Part shown: positions 1-9,158 of the stretch, in pieces
How the letters are laid out: each line of letters opens with the position of its first letter
Numbering within the stretch: the stretch's first letter is position 1
Source of the DNA: Leisingera sp. ANG-M7
GTDB lineage: Bacteria; Pseudomonadota; Alphaproteobacteria; Rhodobacterales; Rhodobacteraceae
Length of the DNA: 64,000 nt
Direction of reading: 5' to 3'
NCBI RefSeq assembly: GCF_000813965.1
Contig: NZ_JWLI01000004.1
Span: 145,048 to 209,047, forward strand
Translations under genes and position numbers: made by a program
Notes under the pieces: model-generated
Database searches by the model: none
What the model saw: only the letters and a program-made list of their open reading frames with translations
Told to the model about the DNA's origin: nothing

Positions 1-949
1 CCATGGTGTTGCCGTACTGGCCGCTGTCCTTCAGGAACCGGATGACGCGCCCGACATGATGATCCACTTCCGTCGCCAGGCCCAGGTAGACCGCCCGCAG
101 GGTCTGAATGTTCTCATCCGAGGACTCCAGATCCGGAAAGCCCTCGACAAAGCTGGCGGCGGTGGTTTTGCGCAGCAGCGGGCCGAAGAACGGGTGCTGA
201 CCAGCCTCCAGTTCCGCATTGGCCAGCCGCTGCGGCAGCGGCAGGCTGGCCGGGTCGTACATGCTGTTATAAGGCGCCGGCGCCACCAGGGGCGGGTGCG
301 GGCGGATATAGGTCAGATGCGCAAACCAGCTGTCCTTTCCATGGGCCGGCATCGTGTTCAGGAAGGAGTTGGTGAGGAATGCGGTATCGCTGTCTTCCGC
401 AGCGTACAACGCCGGGTCGTTCAGCCTGGGTGCTCCGCCATCAGGTGAGACTGGTTTGTAGACGTCCCAGTAGTTTTCGAAGTCATAGCCCCGGCTCATC
501 AGATGCGACTGCCACGGGTAGGACATCTCCAGCCGCATCTCGGTCACTTCATGAAACCCGTTCATCGGGTATTCATAGGTCCGGAGTGCCGGATCGTTGG
601 CGTCAAATGCGCGGGGGTCCTGCGATGTGTCGGTATAGCCGAACAGCATCGGGAGATAGCCGGCCTTGCGCATCTCGGTGGCGATGTTCGGCGTGTCGTG
701 GCGCAAGGGCGTGCCATTGCGGACCGAGCGGTGGTTCATGGCGTACTGCCCGGTCAGGATCGACGCGCGCGACGGCCCGCAGGGGTTGGTCACAGAAAAA
801 TGCCGGTTGAACGTTACCGCCTCCTGCATGAAGGCGCGGATGTTCGGCAGGTCCACGTGCTCTGCCAGAGCGCCCGACAGGCAATCCGCGCGCAGCTGGT
901 CAATGATGATGAACAGGACATTCCGGTTTTCGGGGCGTGCGGCAGGCAT
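1..949 (-). CDS. Sulfatase / phosphonate monoester hydrolase family protein (3' end outside window)
   Basis: This is an open frame of about 316 residues running off the left window edge, so the C-terminus is missing. I start it at ATG 949, which has an AGGAAG-type ribosome binding site. Residues 11-18 (VLFIIIDQ) form the first metal-binding strand of the alkaline-phosphatase fold. Cys57 lies in CGPSR, the C-x-P-S-R sequence whose Cys becomes formylglycine in sulfatases and phosphonate monoester hydrolases. A PHPPL segment and the late EVDHHVG segment also fit this group. Substrate cannot be read from the sequence: sulfate ester, phosphonate monoester or phosphodiester are all possible. It lies 143 bp downstream of the racemase-like gene on the same strand and may be the last gene of that operon. 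A separate formylglycine-generating enzyme would be needed and is not in the window. Confidence 0.85.
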   Translation of the reverse strand, partial: MPAARPENRNVLFIIIDQLRADCLSGALAEHVDLPNIRAFMQEAVTFNRHFSVTNPCGPSRASILTGQYAMNHRSVRNGTPLRHDTPNIATEMRKAGYLPMLFGYTDTSQDPRAFDANDPALRTYEYPMNGFHEVTEMRLEMSYPWQSHLMSRGYDFENYWDVYKPVSPDGGAPRLNDPALYAAEDSDTAFLTNSFLNTMPAHGKDSWFAHLTYIRPHPPLVAPAPYNSMYDPASLPLPQRLANAELEAGQHPFFGPLLRKTTAASFVEGFPDLESSDENIQTLRAVYLGLATEVDHHVGRVIRFLKDSGQYGNTM

Positions 950-1058
950 CCGGGCTTCCTCGCTGGAGCAAATCAGGTTTCCGGAGACAATCTGTGGCAG
1001 CCTGCGCGCGGATTACAAGCGCAGACTGCGCCGCTCCCGTGGGGCAGCCTGCCGCAGG

Positions 1059-1072
1059 TTGCCAGCTGGCAA
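1059..1072. promoter_or_regulatory. Perfect 14-bp palindrome between racemase-like and sulfatase genes
   Basis: TTGCCAGCTGGCAA reads the same on both strands. It lies 20 bp after the racemase-like stop codon and 110 bp before the sulfatase start, a position suited to an operator for the sulfatase or a short intercistronic hairpin. No protein is known to bind it. Confidence 0.3.
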
Positions 1073-1092
1073 TTCCCGGACAATTTTAGCGG

Positions 1093-1848
1093 TCAGTCCG
1101 CAAGCGGCAGAGTGAACAGTTTACCGAACTGCGGCTGCGGATCTGTCACGCCTGCCAGCCGCAGCATGTGCCAGCCCAGCGCTTGGTTACTGGAGATGAC
1201 CGGCACACCCGTCTGAGCCTCAATCCCGGGTATGATCCGCAGGCAGCGCAGGTTGGTGCAGGAGATCACGATTGCATCGCAGTCTCCCTGACCGGCGACC
1301 TGGGCGGCTGCCTCAGCAATTGCCGACTCGGAGATCCGGGCCACCACCCGGTCGTCCATCTGCTCGAACGATCCGAAGCCTGCAATGTCAAAACCTGCCG
1401 CTTCCAGCTTGGCGCGCATCTGCGCCGAAACTTCCGGCAGGTATGGTGTTACAAATCCAAACCTGGCAGCGCCCAGCGCCTTGCCTGCCGCGATGATGGC
1501 GGCCAGCGGATCGGTCACCTTGGCGTTCGGCAGAACGGTCTGCACGGCCTCAGCCACCTTGGCGGAGCCGATCACGGTCGAGGCCGAGGTGCAGCCATAG
1601 CCGATCACGTCAAAGTCCGGCGTGGAGGGAAACAGCCGCGCCGAAGCAGGCAGGTCTGCCTGCATCTGCGCCAGCGTCTCCGGGCGCACCTCCGGCACCA
1701 TCGGGATGCGGCTGTGATAGAGCGCCACGCCCGGTTGCGCCATCATCCGGGAGAATTCCGGCTCCAGCGTTTCGTCGGTCTCCAGCACGATCACACCCAG
1801 GGTGGCGCGGCTGCCAATACCTGCCTCCGTGTCATAGGGGAGCTTCAT
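1093..1848 (-). CDS. Asp/Glu racemase superfamily protein (maleate isomerase / arylmalonate decarboxylase-like)
   Basis: The 251-residue protein has the two-Cys layout of the Asp/Glu racemase superfamily. The first active-site region is GYGCTSAST around residue 78 and the second is VISCTNLRCL around residue 197. The GCTSAS form with a following VIG is typical of the maleate cis-trans isomerase, arylmalonate decarboxylase and EutA-like branch rather than of true glutamate racemase. The start has a strong AAGGAGG 15 bp after the stop of the M24 gene, so the two are co-transcribed. In ectoine-degradation clusters a similar protein (EutA) stands beside an M24 hydrolase (EutD/DoeA). Here the partners suggest a related amino-acid derivative, but the substrate is unknown. 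Confidence 0.75.
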   Translation of the reverse strand: MKLPYDTEAGIGSRATLGVIVLETDETLEPEFSRMMAQPGVALYHSRIPMVPEVRPETLAQMQADLPASARLFPSTPDFDVIGYGCTSASTVIGSAKVAEAVQTVLPNAKVTDPLAAIIAAGKALGAARFGFVTPYLPEVSAQMRAKLEAAGFDIAGFGSFEQMDDRVVARISESAIAEAAAQVAGQGDCDAIVISCTNLRCLRIIPGIEAQTGVPVISSNQALGWHMLRLAGVTDPQPQFGKLFTLPLAD

Positions 1849-1863
1849 GGCGCGGGGCCTCCT

Positions 1864-3030
1864 TCAGATCACCGGCAGTTCCGGCGCGGCACGGACGGTC
1901 AGCAATTCTGCGCCGTCCGCACGCACCACGATGTTTTCTTCATGCACCATGATACGGCCATCGCCATAGCCGAGCGAGGGTTCCAGCGTCAGCACCATGT
2001 TTTCCTCAATCACGGTCTCATCGAATGCCGCATGCGAGGGCCATTCGGTCAGCTGCATCCCCAGCCCATGGCCGAGACGCCCAACGTCACCGCCCTGATC
2101 GTCCATTTCGGCAATCACGGACTGCATCGCCCGGAACAAATCACGGCAGGTGGCGCCGGGTTGGGCTGCAGCAATACCTGCTTCTGTGGCGCGCCACAGC
2201 ACATCATAGGCGCGGCGCGACAGATCATCAGCGCGGCCGATGGCGAAGTTCCGGTCGAAGTCGCAGAAATACCCATCCCAGGTGGCGCCGGTATCCAGCA
2301 TCACGATATCGCCTGCCTGCAGCGGCCGTGTGGTCGGCGGCGAGATCACGTCGCTGTAGCCGCCCTGATCAGCACCGCCGACCAGATAGGGCACGTCATC
2401 CGCCCCCTGCGCCAGCGCCTCGCGCCGGAAGGCGCGGAACAGATCCTCGAACGGCTGCCCTGCATGGGAGATCTGCGGCACTTGGGCAAAGGTGCGGGAG
2501 CCAATGCCGCAGATGTAGCGCAGCTTTTCAATTTCGGCTGCGGATTTCACCATCCGCAGGCCGCGCACCAGCGGCGTGGCATCCGCCACCTTGAGCCCCG
2601 GCAGCCCCGCGATCAGCCGCTCGTAGTCCCCCAGCGGCATTCTGAGCGAAGTTTCGTGCCCCTTCATCAGGCCAATGGTACCCCTGCGCCCGGCAATGGG
2701 CGCGAGCAGCTCTGTCAGCAGGCTGATGCCATCATCCTGCGGAGCCGGCGCGCTCCAGGTGCGGATGTCCTTGATCCAGGTCCGGCGCATCAGGTCCGCG
2801 CCGATCTCTGGAATGATGGCAATCGGTTTGCCCGCAGGCGGCACGAACAGGAACCAGGGCCGGGTCGGGCTTTGCCAGAACAGCGTGTGGAACCCGCTGA
2901 AATAGCGCACCTCCGGTTCTGTCAGCAGCAGCAGCCCGTCCAAGCCCTGCGCCGCCATAAGCGCCTGAGCCTTTTCGGTGCGCGTGGCGAATTCCGCCTC
3001 GGGGAAGCCGCGCACAGGCGCGTCAGACAT
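1864..3030 (-). CDS. M24-family metallohydrolase (Xaa-Pro dipeptidase / DoeA-EutD-like)
   Basis: The protein has 388 residues in creatinase/aminopeptidase-P fold. An N-terminal creatinase-like domain is followed by the pita-bread catalytic domain with metal ligands in LDTGATWDGYFCDFDR (two Asp), GHGLG (His), LTLEP (Glu) and HEENIV (Glu). I chose ATG 3030, which has GGAAGG upstream and overlaps the stop of the preceding PLP gene by 8 bp. A longer reading to 3078 would overlap that gene much more. Family members cleave Xaa-Pro dipeptides, creatine or the ectoine ring. With a diaminopropionate lyase and an M20 hydrolase as neighbours, a small amide or modified amino acid is the likely substrate. 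Confidence 0.8.
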   Translation of the reverse strand: MSDAPVRGFPEAEFATRTEKAQALMAAQGLDGLLLLTEPEVRYFSGFHTLFWQSPTRPWFLFVPPAGKPIAIIPEIGADLMRRTWIKDIRTWSAPAPQDDGISLLTELLAPIAGRRGTIGLMKGHETSLRMPLGDYERLIAGLPGLKVADATPLVRGLRMVKSAAEIEKLRYICGIGSRTFAQVPQISHAGQPFEDLFRAFRREALAQGADDVPYLVGGADQGGYSDVISPPTTRPLQAGDIVMLDTGATWDGYFCDFDRNFAIGRADDLSRRAYDVLWRATEAGIAAAQPGATCRDLFRAMQSVIAEMDDQGGDVGRLGHGLGMQLTEWPSHAAFDETVIEENMVLTLEPSLGYGDGRIMVHEENIVVRADGAELLTVRAAPELPVI

Positions 3031-4213
3031 GGTCTTTGCCTTCCATGATCGCGGCAAAAATCGCCGGGTCGGTGACACCTTCGGAGCCGATCAGCAGCAC
3101 TCGGGAGGCTTCATCGAGACCCAGGGTAGCCTTCATTTCCGGCGACTGGCAGGCGGCGATCAGGGCAGACAGACCCGCTACCGCGCTTTCGCCTGCCTCC
3201 ACCACCGGATCGCCGGTTTCGGCATTTGCCAGCAAGCGCACCGCGGGAGCTACAATACTGTCAGGGATCGTCACGAAGTCCGCAGCCTCCTCGGCCAGGA
3301 TTTCCCAAGCCATTTCCGACGGCTCGCCGCAGGAGAGGCCCGCCATGATGGTTTCCTCCTGAATGGCGAAATTGGTCGCCTTGCCGGCTTTGGCACTGTC
3401 GAACAGGCAGGCCGCCAGCTCCGGTTCGACAATCACAACCCGCGGGGAAGCCGCACCGTAGAACTGCCGCAGCGCCGCAGCGACCGATGCCGCCAGGCCG
3501 CCAACGCCCCCCTGAAGGAATACGTGGGTCGGCGCCTGTGCCATTGCCTCGCAGGCCTCTCGGGTCATCACACTATAGCCTGCCATCACGTCGCGCGGCG
3601 GCTCTGTGTAGCCTTCCCAGGAGGTGTCTGAGACCACAAACCAGCCGTTTTCCTCCGCCTCTTTCTTGGCCAGCAGGACGGATTCGTCATAGTCGCCTGT
3701 AATGCGGATCACTTCGGCGCCCAGTTCGCGCATCGCCAAGGCGCGCCCCTCGCTGACCTCGGCATGGATGTAGATGCGGCAAGGCGCGCCGAACCGCTGG
3801 CAGCCCCAGGCCAGAGAACGGCCATGATTGCCGTCTGTGGCGGAAACCAGGGTGATCCCGGCACAGGCGTCCTTGTGGGCACCGTTGCGGATTTCCTCCA
3901 GGCTGACGTCCCGGCCCAGCTGTTTGCTCAGCTCGCGCTGGAGCACCCGCAGCGCCGCATATGACCCGCCCAGCGCCTTGAAGCTGCCGAGGCCAAACCG
4001 AGGGCCTTCGTGCTTGTAGTCGATCCGCCCGACGCCAATCTGTCCGGCCAGACCCGCCAGGGACACCAGCGGCGTCGCCTCATAACCCTCCCAGGCGGTG
4101 ATCTCCGCCTGCGCATTCGCAAAATCCTGCTCAGACAGAACCGAATAGGCCGCTTCTACGGTGTTCGGATTTCCCGCCGCATGGCGGATGGCAACGTTAA
4201 ATTTTCCAAGCAT
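3023..4213 (-). CDS. Diaminopropionate ammonia-lyase-like PLP enzyme
   Basis: The protein has 396 residues in PLP fold type II. The Schiff-base lysine is in GLGSFKALGG around residue 78, a version of the motif typical of diaminopropionate ammonia-lyase (DpaL) rather than threonine dehydratase. SATDGNHGRS and the glycine loop QGGVGGLAAS bind the cofactor phosphate. DpaL converts 2,3-diaminopropionate to pyruvate and ammonia. The start ATG 4213 lies 3 bp after the M20 stop at 4216 (GGACTGAGC-ATG), so translation is probably coupled. The order hydrolase, lyase, hydrolase, racemase suggests release of a diaminoacid from a conjugate followed by elimination to pyruvate. Confidence 0.85.
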   Translation of the reverse strand: MLGKFNVAIRHAAGNPNTVEAAYSVLSEQDFANAQAEITAWEGYEATPLVSLAGLAGQIGVGRIDYKHEGPRFGLGSFKALGGSYAALRVLQRELSKQLGRDVSLEEIRNGAHKDACAGITLVSATDGNHGRSLAWGCQRFGAPCRIYIHAEVSEGRALAMRELGAEVIRITGDYDESVLLAKKEAEENGWFVVSDTSWEGYTEPPRDVMAGYSVMTREACEAMAQAPTHVFLQGGVGGLAASVAAALRQFYGAASPRVVIVEPELAACLFDSAKAGKATNFAIQEETIMAGLSCGEPSEMAWEILAEEAADFVTIPDSIVAPAVRLLANAETGDPVVEAGESAVAGLSALIAACQSPEMKATLGLDEASRVLLIGSEGVTDPAIFAAIMEGKDHV

Positions 4214-4215
4214 GC

Positions 4216-5361
4216 TCAGTCCTTTCCCACGGGCAGCCGGTCACGCACCAGCTGCACCCAGAACTCTGCGCCAATCGGCAGCAGAGCGTCGTTAAAATCA
4301 TAATCCGCCGAATGCAGCGGCTGGCCGCACGGCCCTTCTTCGCCGTTGCCCAACAGCAGGAAGCAGCCCGGGACGGCCGCCGAGAAATGGGCGAAGTCTT
4401 CGGAAAAGCTCATCGGCGGGCGGTTACGGACCACTTCGCGGCCTGCAGCCTCACCAGCGCGGTAGACAGCCTCCGCCGGACCATCTGCGTTGATGGTTTC
4501 GACGAACTCGGTGTTGAAGCTCACTTCGGCTTCGACTGCATGCGTCGCGGCAACACCGGCTGCGATCTGGCGCATGAAGCGCTCAACCGCCTCACGGTCT
4601 TCGGGAACGCGTGCTCGCACGTCTCCCTTAAGCACGGCGTGACCCGGAAGCACATTACGCTGACCGTCGGTCAGAAATTCCGTCACAGACACCACGGCCC
4701 CGGACCCGGGCGCCAGTTTGCGCGCCACGATGGTTTGCAGCGCCAGCACCATTTCGGCACCGACAGTGATGGCGTCCACCCCTGCCTGCGGCATTGAGGC
4801 GTGGCCTCCCTGGCCTTGGATCGCGATTTCGAACAGGCTCTCGCTGTTGCAAATCTGGCCGGAGCGGGTCGAGATCTGCCCTACCGGTGCGCCCGGCAGA
4901 TTATGGATCGCATAAACCTCTTCAATCGGGAACTGCTCCAGCACGCCCTCAGCAATCATCGCCTGGGCGCCCAGCCCGTGTTCTTCGTTGGGCTGGAAGA
5001 TCAACACGACAGTTCCGTCAAACCCCTGCTCCTGCACCAGCCGTTCGGCGGCGCCCAGGAGCATTGCCATATGCCCGTCATGACCACAGGCGTGCATCTT
5101 GCCTGGTGTTTCCGAGACATAGCCATGGGTCGAGATTTCGGTGATCGGAAGCGCGTCCATATCCGCCCGCAGTCCGATGGCACGGTTTCCGCCGCCAGCA
5201 CGCAGCAGCCCTATAACGCCAGCGCCTTCATGCACCTCCAGCCCCAAGTTGCGCAGATGCTCCGCAATCTTGGCCCTGGTGCGCTCCTCCTGAAAGCCAA
5301 GCTCAGGGTGGCGGTGGAAATCCCGGCGCAGTGCAGTCAGGCGGTCCTGAAATGTGGTCAT
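4216..5361 (-). CDS. M20-family amidohydrolase (N-acyl amino acid / hippurate hydrolase-like)
   Basis: The protein has 381 residues. It begins at ATG 5361, which has GGAGAG 8 bp upstream; a longer frame to 5418 lacks such a site. M20 metal ligands are visible in ACGHDGH, the Asp of GLRADMDALP, the Glu pair of QPNEEHG and the C-terminal HSADYDFND. The dimerisation domain carries GQGGHASMP. Members remove acyl groups from amino acids. It is the first gene of the minus-strand operon and could deacylate the diaminoacid used by the next enzyme. It has no signal peptide and is expected to be cytoplasmic. Confidence 0.88.
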   Translation of the reverse strand: MTTFQDRLTALRRDFHRHPELGFQEERTRAKIAEHLRNLGLEVHEGAGVIGLLRAGGGNRAIGLRADMDALPITEISTHGYVSETPGKMHACGHDGHMAMLLGAAERLVQEQGFDGTVVLIFQPNEEHGLGAQAMIAEGVLEQFPIEEVYAIHNLPGAPVGQISTRSGQICNSESLFEIAIQGQGGHASMPQAGVDAITVGAEMVLALQTIVARKLAPGSGAVVSVTEFLTDGQRNVLPGHAVLKGDVRARVPEDREAVERFMRQIAAGVAATHAVEAEVSFNTEFVETINADGPAEAVYRAGEAAGREVVRNRPPMSFSEDFAHFSAAVPGCFLLLGNGEEGPCGQPLHSADYDFNDALLPIGAEFWVQLVRDRLPVGKD

Positions 5362-5502
5362 CAGCGCTCTCCAAGCCGTTTGCAGCGACATTAGGCTGCA
5401 AACTGCGACTTGGTGCATAGAATTCAGGCCGTCAGAAGACGATTTTCGTCCTTGTTTCGGTATTTCGTGTCGAAACTCGTACTGCGGTGGTGGCCGCTGA
5501 CT

Positions 5503-6048
5503 TTAGATTTCTTCCCCCTTTTCCAGCAGTTCCTCGATCAGCTGCCGCTGAATCCCCGGACTGTCGCCGCCGCCAAACTGCATGGCCCCGCCGGTATAGA
5601 GCGTGCCATAGGTCCGGGCGATATTGACTGTTTGGCCGAGCGAAGAAATCAGCTGGTCCTTCTCGAGCGGTGACAGCGGATGAATGAAGACCGCCCAGAG
5701 CTGCCCCTTGGCCACCGCGTAGCGCGCGTCCAGCGCGGTGTCGAAATTCGCCTGCATCATCCGCATCAATTCCTCTGCCGTCAGTCCTTCGGCAGGGCGC
5801 AAGGGAACCATCGCCCGCATACGGTCCGCTGCCGGGTCAGTAACCACCAGCACCGGAACACCTGAGATCGTCAGCTGGAACCCGCGCCCCACGGGCTGCG
5901 CTGCGTCATCGAGGGCAAAGAGGATCCGGCCCAGCCGCTCATAATTCATCGGCGGCTCGGGCTCCTCCTGCGCCAGCGCAGGCGCCGCCAGAAAACCCGC
6001 CACAAAAACTGTCCTTAGCCAAGCCATGGAAACACCCCTTTTCAGCAT
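5503..6048 (-). CDS. Secreted hypothetical protein
   Basis: The protein has 181 residues with a signal peptide (hydrophobic stretch then APALAQ, cleavage expected near residue 26). An alternative start is ATG 6027, which would give a more typical signal peptide length. The mature part is about 150 residues, acidic, with alternating beta and helix-like segments. Its layout recalls YbjN/type III chaperone-like domains, but I cannot assign it. It is periplasmic or secreted, stands alone between the operon at 1-5.4 kb and cmk, and has no obvious functional partner. Confidence 0.7.
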   Translation of the reverse strand: MLKRGVSMAWLRTVFVAGFLAAPALAQEEPEPPMNYERLGRILFALDDAAQPVGRGFQLTISGVPVLVVTDPAADRMRAMVPLRPAEGLTAEELMRMMQANFDTALDARYAVAKGQLWAVFIHPLSPLEKDQLISSLGQTVNIARTYGTLYTGGAMQFGGGDSPGIQRQLIEELLEKGEEI

Positions 6049-6248
6049 TCCCTCTCAGGCTAATGCGCTCTAGCTCAGGCCGCCATGCACAGATGAGTGA
6101 TCCGCGAACCGCTGATGCAGCGTGCAGTTGGAAGCGTTCTGCACAATCAGCCGAACGGACAAAAGGCGGGCGAGTCTGAAATTTCATCCTGTCCGCCGCT
6201 GGACCGCAGCTGGTGCTTCAGCTGCAGGCCTTGCCGATCAACTGGTGC

Positions 6249-6881
6249 TCAGGGCAGTTTCTCGCCGGCCTCGCGGCGGGCCTCAATCACGGCCATCGCC
6301 TTTGCCAAGGCTTCCTCGATGCTCAGATCGCTGGTGTCGATCAAGATTGCATCCGCCGCCGGACGCAGCGGCGCCTCGGCCCGGTTCATGTCACGATCGT
6401 CACGGGCTTTCACGTCGCCCAGCACTTCCTCAAGGGTTGTCACCTTGCCTGCCGCGGCCAGTTCCAGGAACCGGCGGCGTGCACGCACTTCGGCGCTGGC
6501 GGTTACAAAGAACTTTACTTGCGCGTAGGGGCAGATCACGGTGCCGATGTCGCGCCCGTCCAGCACTGCGCCGCCCGCCCGCCGGGCAAAGGCGCGCTGA
6601 AAATCGACCAGTGCGGCGCGCACCTCGGCGATCACCGCAACTTTGGAAGCGGCCTGTGCCACCTCCGGCCCGCGCAGGTCGTCACGCGCCAGATCCTCAG
6701 GCGTCAGGTTCTGCGCAGCCTCCACCGGTGCAGCTCCATCCAGCATTTTTGCTCCGACGGCACGGTACAAGAGGCCGGTATCCAGATGGCCGAAACCATA
6801 GTGAGCCGCGAGCGCCTTGGACAATGTGCCCTTGCCTGCGGCGGCGGGGCCGTCGACGGCTATGGTGAAGCTTTCGCTCAT
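6249..6881 (-). CDS. cmk: Cytidylate kinase
   Basis: The protein has 210 residues, the usual length for a compact CMP kinase. The P-loop [10 protein letters not shown] lies at residues 10-19, the CMP-binding region includes DTGLLYRA and [10 protein letters not shown], and the lid contains ARDDRDMNR. The enzyme phosphorylates CMP and dCMP with ATP. The start overlaps the aroA stop by 4 bp, so the two are translationally coupled. The aroA-cmk pairing is common in alphaproteobacteria, where rpsA often follows; here rpsA is absent and a secreted protein gene follows instead. Confidence 0.97.
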   Translation of the reverse strand: MSESFTIAVDGPAAAGKGTLSKALAAHYGFGHLDTGLLYRAVGAKMLDGAAPVEAAQNLTPEDLARDDLRGPEVAQAASKVAVIAEVRAALVDFQRAFARRAGGAVLDGRDIGTVICPYAQVKFFVTASAEVRARRRFLELAAAGKVTTLEEVLGDVKARDDRDMNRAEAPLRPAADAILIDTSDLSIEEALAKAMAVIEARREAGEKLP

Positions 6882-8224
6882 GTGCGCTCCAGCTTGGCGC
6901 CCAACCCACCCATCAGGCTTTCAAAGATCGGGAAGGAGGTGGCAATCGGGCTGCCGTCGTCAACAGAGACCGGGTTCTGCGCACCCATGCCCATGACCAT
7001 GAAGGACATGGCAATCCGGTGGTCCAGGAAGCTCTCGCAGGTGCCGCCGCCCGGTACGCCATCGATGCCGAGACCGGTGACTTCCCACCAGTCATCGCCT
7101 TCTTCGACAGTGACGCCATTGGCGCGCAGGCCCTTGGCCATCGCGTCGATGCGGTCGCTTTCCTTGACGCGCAGTTCCTTGACGCCCGCCATCATGGTCT
7201 TGCCTTCCGCGAAGGAAGCCACCACCGACAGCACCGGGTATTCGTCGATCATCGAGGCCGCGCGCTCCGGCGGCACTTCGATGCCCTTCATATCGGGCGA
7301 GTACTTGGCGCGCAGATCGGCAACCGGCTCGCCGCCCTCCTCGCGCATGTTCTCGAACGTCAGGTCGGCGCCCATGTCCTGCAGGGTGTAGTAGAGGCCC
7401 GCGCGGGTCGGGTTGAGGCCGATATTCGGCACCAGCACGTCGGAACCGGGGGTGATCAGCGCCGCACAGACAGGGAAGGCGGCGGAGGACGGATCGCGCG
7501 GCACGGCGATGACCTGCGGCTTCAGCTCCGGGCGGCCGGTCAGGGTGATAACGCGGCCCTCGTCGGTTTCCTCGGTGGTGATCTCTGCGCCAAAGCCTGC
7601 CAGCATCCGCTCGGTATGGTCGCGGGTGGCTTCCTTCTCAATCACCACGGTCTTGCCCGGTGCATTGAGGCCAGCAAACAGCACCGCTGACTTCACCTGC
7701 GCGGACGGAACCGGCACCTCATAACGCACCGGAACCGGATCGGCAGCCCCTGCGATAGTCATCGGCAGACGGCCGCCAGAGCGGCCCACGGACTGGGTGC
7801 CAAACAGCGCCAGCGGATCGGTCACCCGCGCCATCGGGCGCTTGTTCAGGGAGGCATCGCCAGTGAAGGTCGCGATGATCGGCGAAGTGGCCATCACCCC
7901 CATGATCAGCCGAACCCCGGTGCCGGAGTTGCCGCAGTCGATCACATTGTCAGGTTCCGCAAAGCCGCCGACACCGACGCCAAACACCGACCAGTTGCCG
8001 CCGCCGTGATTGACCACCTCTGCGCCAAAGGCCTGCATCGCCTTGGCGGTGTCCAGCACGTCCTCGCCCTCCAGCAGGCCGGAGATCTTGGTTTCCCCCA
8101 CCGACAACGCACCCAGGATCAAAGACCGGTGCGAAATTGACTTGTCACCGGGCACCTCTGCCATGCCCTTGAGCGGGTCAGCACGGTGAGAGGTCATCGG
8201 GATGGGCGTGCCGTGTCCGGACAT
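6878..8224 (-). CDS. aroA: 3-phosphoshikimate 1-carboxyvinyltransferase (EPSP synthase)
   Basis: The protein has 448 residues. Conserved regions are [10 protein letters not shown] (about residues 25-34), GNSGTGVRL (about 98) and the late [13 protein letters not shown]. The sequence layout is that of class II EPSP synthases. It transfers enolpyruvate from PEP to shikimate-3-phosphate in aromatic amino-acid biosynthesis. The first ten residues before SHRADPLKG are not conserved, so the start could lie slightly inside. It is the first gene of a two-gene unit with cmk. Confidence 0.97.
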   Translation of the reverse strand: MSGHGTPIPMTSHRADPLKGMAEVPGDKSISHRSLILGALSVGETKISGLLEGEDVLDTAKAMQAFGAEVVNHGGGNWSVFGVGVGGFAEPDNVIDCGNSGTGVRLIMGVMATSPIIATFTGDASLNKRPMARVTDPLALFGTQSVGRSGGRLPMTIAGAADPVPVRYEVPVPSAQVKSAVLFAGLNAPGKTVVIEKEATRDHTERMLAGFGAEITTEETDEGRVITLTGRPELKPQVIAVPRDPSSAAFPVCAALITPGSDVLVPNIGLNPTRAGLYYTLQDMGADLTFENMREEGGEPVADLRAKYSPDMKGIEVPPERAASMIDEYPVLSVVASFAEGKTMMAGVKELRVKESDRIDAMAKGLRANGVTVEEGDDWWEVTGLGIDGVPGGGTCESFLDHRIAMSFMVMGMGAQNPVSVDDGSPIATSFPIFESLMGGLGAKLERT

Positions 8225-8310
8225 GGGGCTTCCTTCGTCTGTCGGTCGTTCGTCTGTTCGTTTGCGCTATCGGTAACGGATTGGGTCTGGCCGGTCCAGC
8301 GTAATTGGCT

Positions 8311-9087
8311 TCAACCTAGGCGGCGGAAGGTCAGGTAATGCGGGGTGCGCCCCTCGCGCAGAGCCTTCTGCTCGTAGCGGGTGGAGATCCAGTCATCCCA
8401 GGGCTGGCGCCAGTCATTCGGTCCTTCGGCCAGCCATTCGAATCCGGCCTTTGGCACTTCCTCCAGGGTCTGGCGAACGTAGTCGGGAATATCTGTTGCC
8501 ACCCGGAAGATTGCGCCGGGCTCAAGGCAGCGGGCCAGCGGCTCCAGATGTTCCTGCGTCACAAAGCGGCGGCGGTGGTGGCGCGCCTTAGGCCAAGGGT
8601 CGGGGTACAGCAGGAAGGCACGGGAGATGGACGCCTCCGGCAGCACATCCATCAGATCGCGCGCATCGCCGGGGTGCACGGCGATGTTGTCCGCGCCCGA
8701 ATTGCGGATCTTGCCCAGCAGCATCGCCACGCCATTGATGAAAGGCTCCGCCCCAATGATACCGACATCTGGGTTGCTGACCGCCTGATGCACCAGATGC
8801 TCGCCGCCGCCGAATCCGACCTCCAGCCAGACATCCTTGCCACCGAACAGCGCTTCAAGATCCAGCGGCGTGCGGTCCGGGTTTTCCTCCCAGCCGACAG
8901 CACCGGGGCTGAGGCTCGCCAGATCCTCGTCAAGGTACCGCTTCTGGCTGTCCTTCAGCGTTTTGCCCTTGAAGCGGCCGTAAAAGTTGCGCCAGGGCGC
9001 GCCGCTGGCGTGTTTGTCGGCCGCATTTTCTGCTGCGGGCCGGGCGTCCTTGGACTGGTCGTCGCGTGGCTTCTGGTCGCCGGACAT
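8311..9087 (-). CDS. trmB: tRNA (guanine-N7-)-methyltransferase
   Basis: The protein has 258 residues from ATG 9087. A longer frame to 9162 would overlap the next gene and adds an unlikely Arg-rich stretch. The SAM-binding motif is LEVGFGGGEHL and the family signature is YPDPWPKARHHRRR. It makes m7G46 in the variable loop of tRNAs. The N-terminal 30 residues are charged and variable. It lies downstream of the ClpP-fold gene with the metK cluster further upstream, all on the minus strand. Confidence 0.95.
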   Translation of the reverse strand: MSGDQKPRDDQSKDARPAAENAADKHASGAPWRNFYGRFKGKTLKDSQKRYLDEDLASLSPGAVGWEENPDRTPLDLEALFGGKDVWLEVGFGGGEHLVHQAVSNPDVGIIGAEPFINGVAMLLGKIRNSGADNIAVHPGDARDLMDVLPEASISRAFLLYPDPWPKARHHRRRFVTQEHLEPLARCLEPGAIFRVATDIPDYVRQTLEEVPKAGFEWLAEGPNDWRQPWDDWISTRYEQKALREGRTPHYLTFRRLG

Positions 9088-9158
9088 GCGTCTGGCCTCC
9101 TGTTCAGGGCATCTACGAAAAAGGCTGGCCGCTCCTCTGCCGCAAGCAGGCCGCCGGG

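Noticed and set aside
1168..3048. 626-residue plus-strand open frame
   Set aside because: It lies antisense to the racemase-like and M24 genes, which have clear family motifs. The long His/Arg/Gly-rich translation is typical of a GC-rich shadow frame.
8225..8310. Short repeats (CAGACGAA-like) in the aroA leader
   Set aside because: Only two imperfect copies within low-complexity sequence; no structure or function can be argued.
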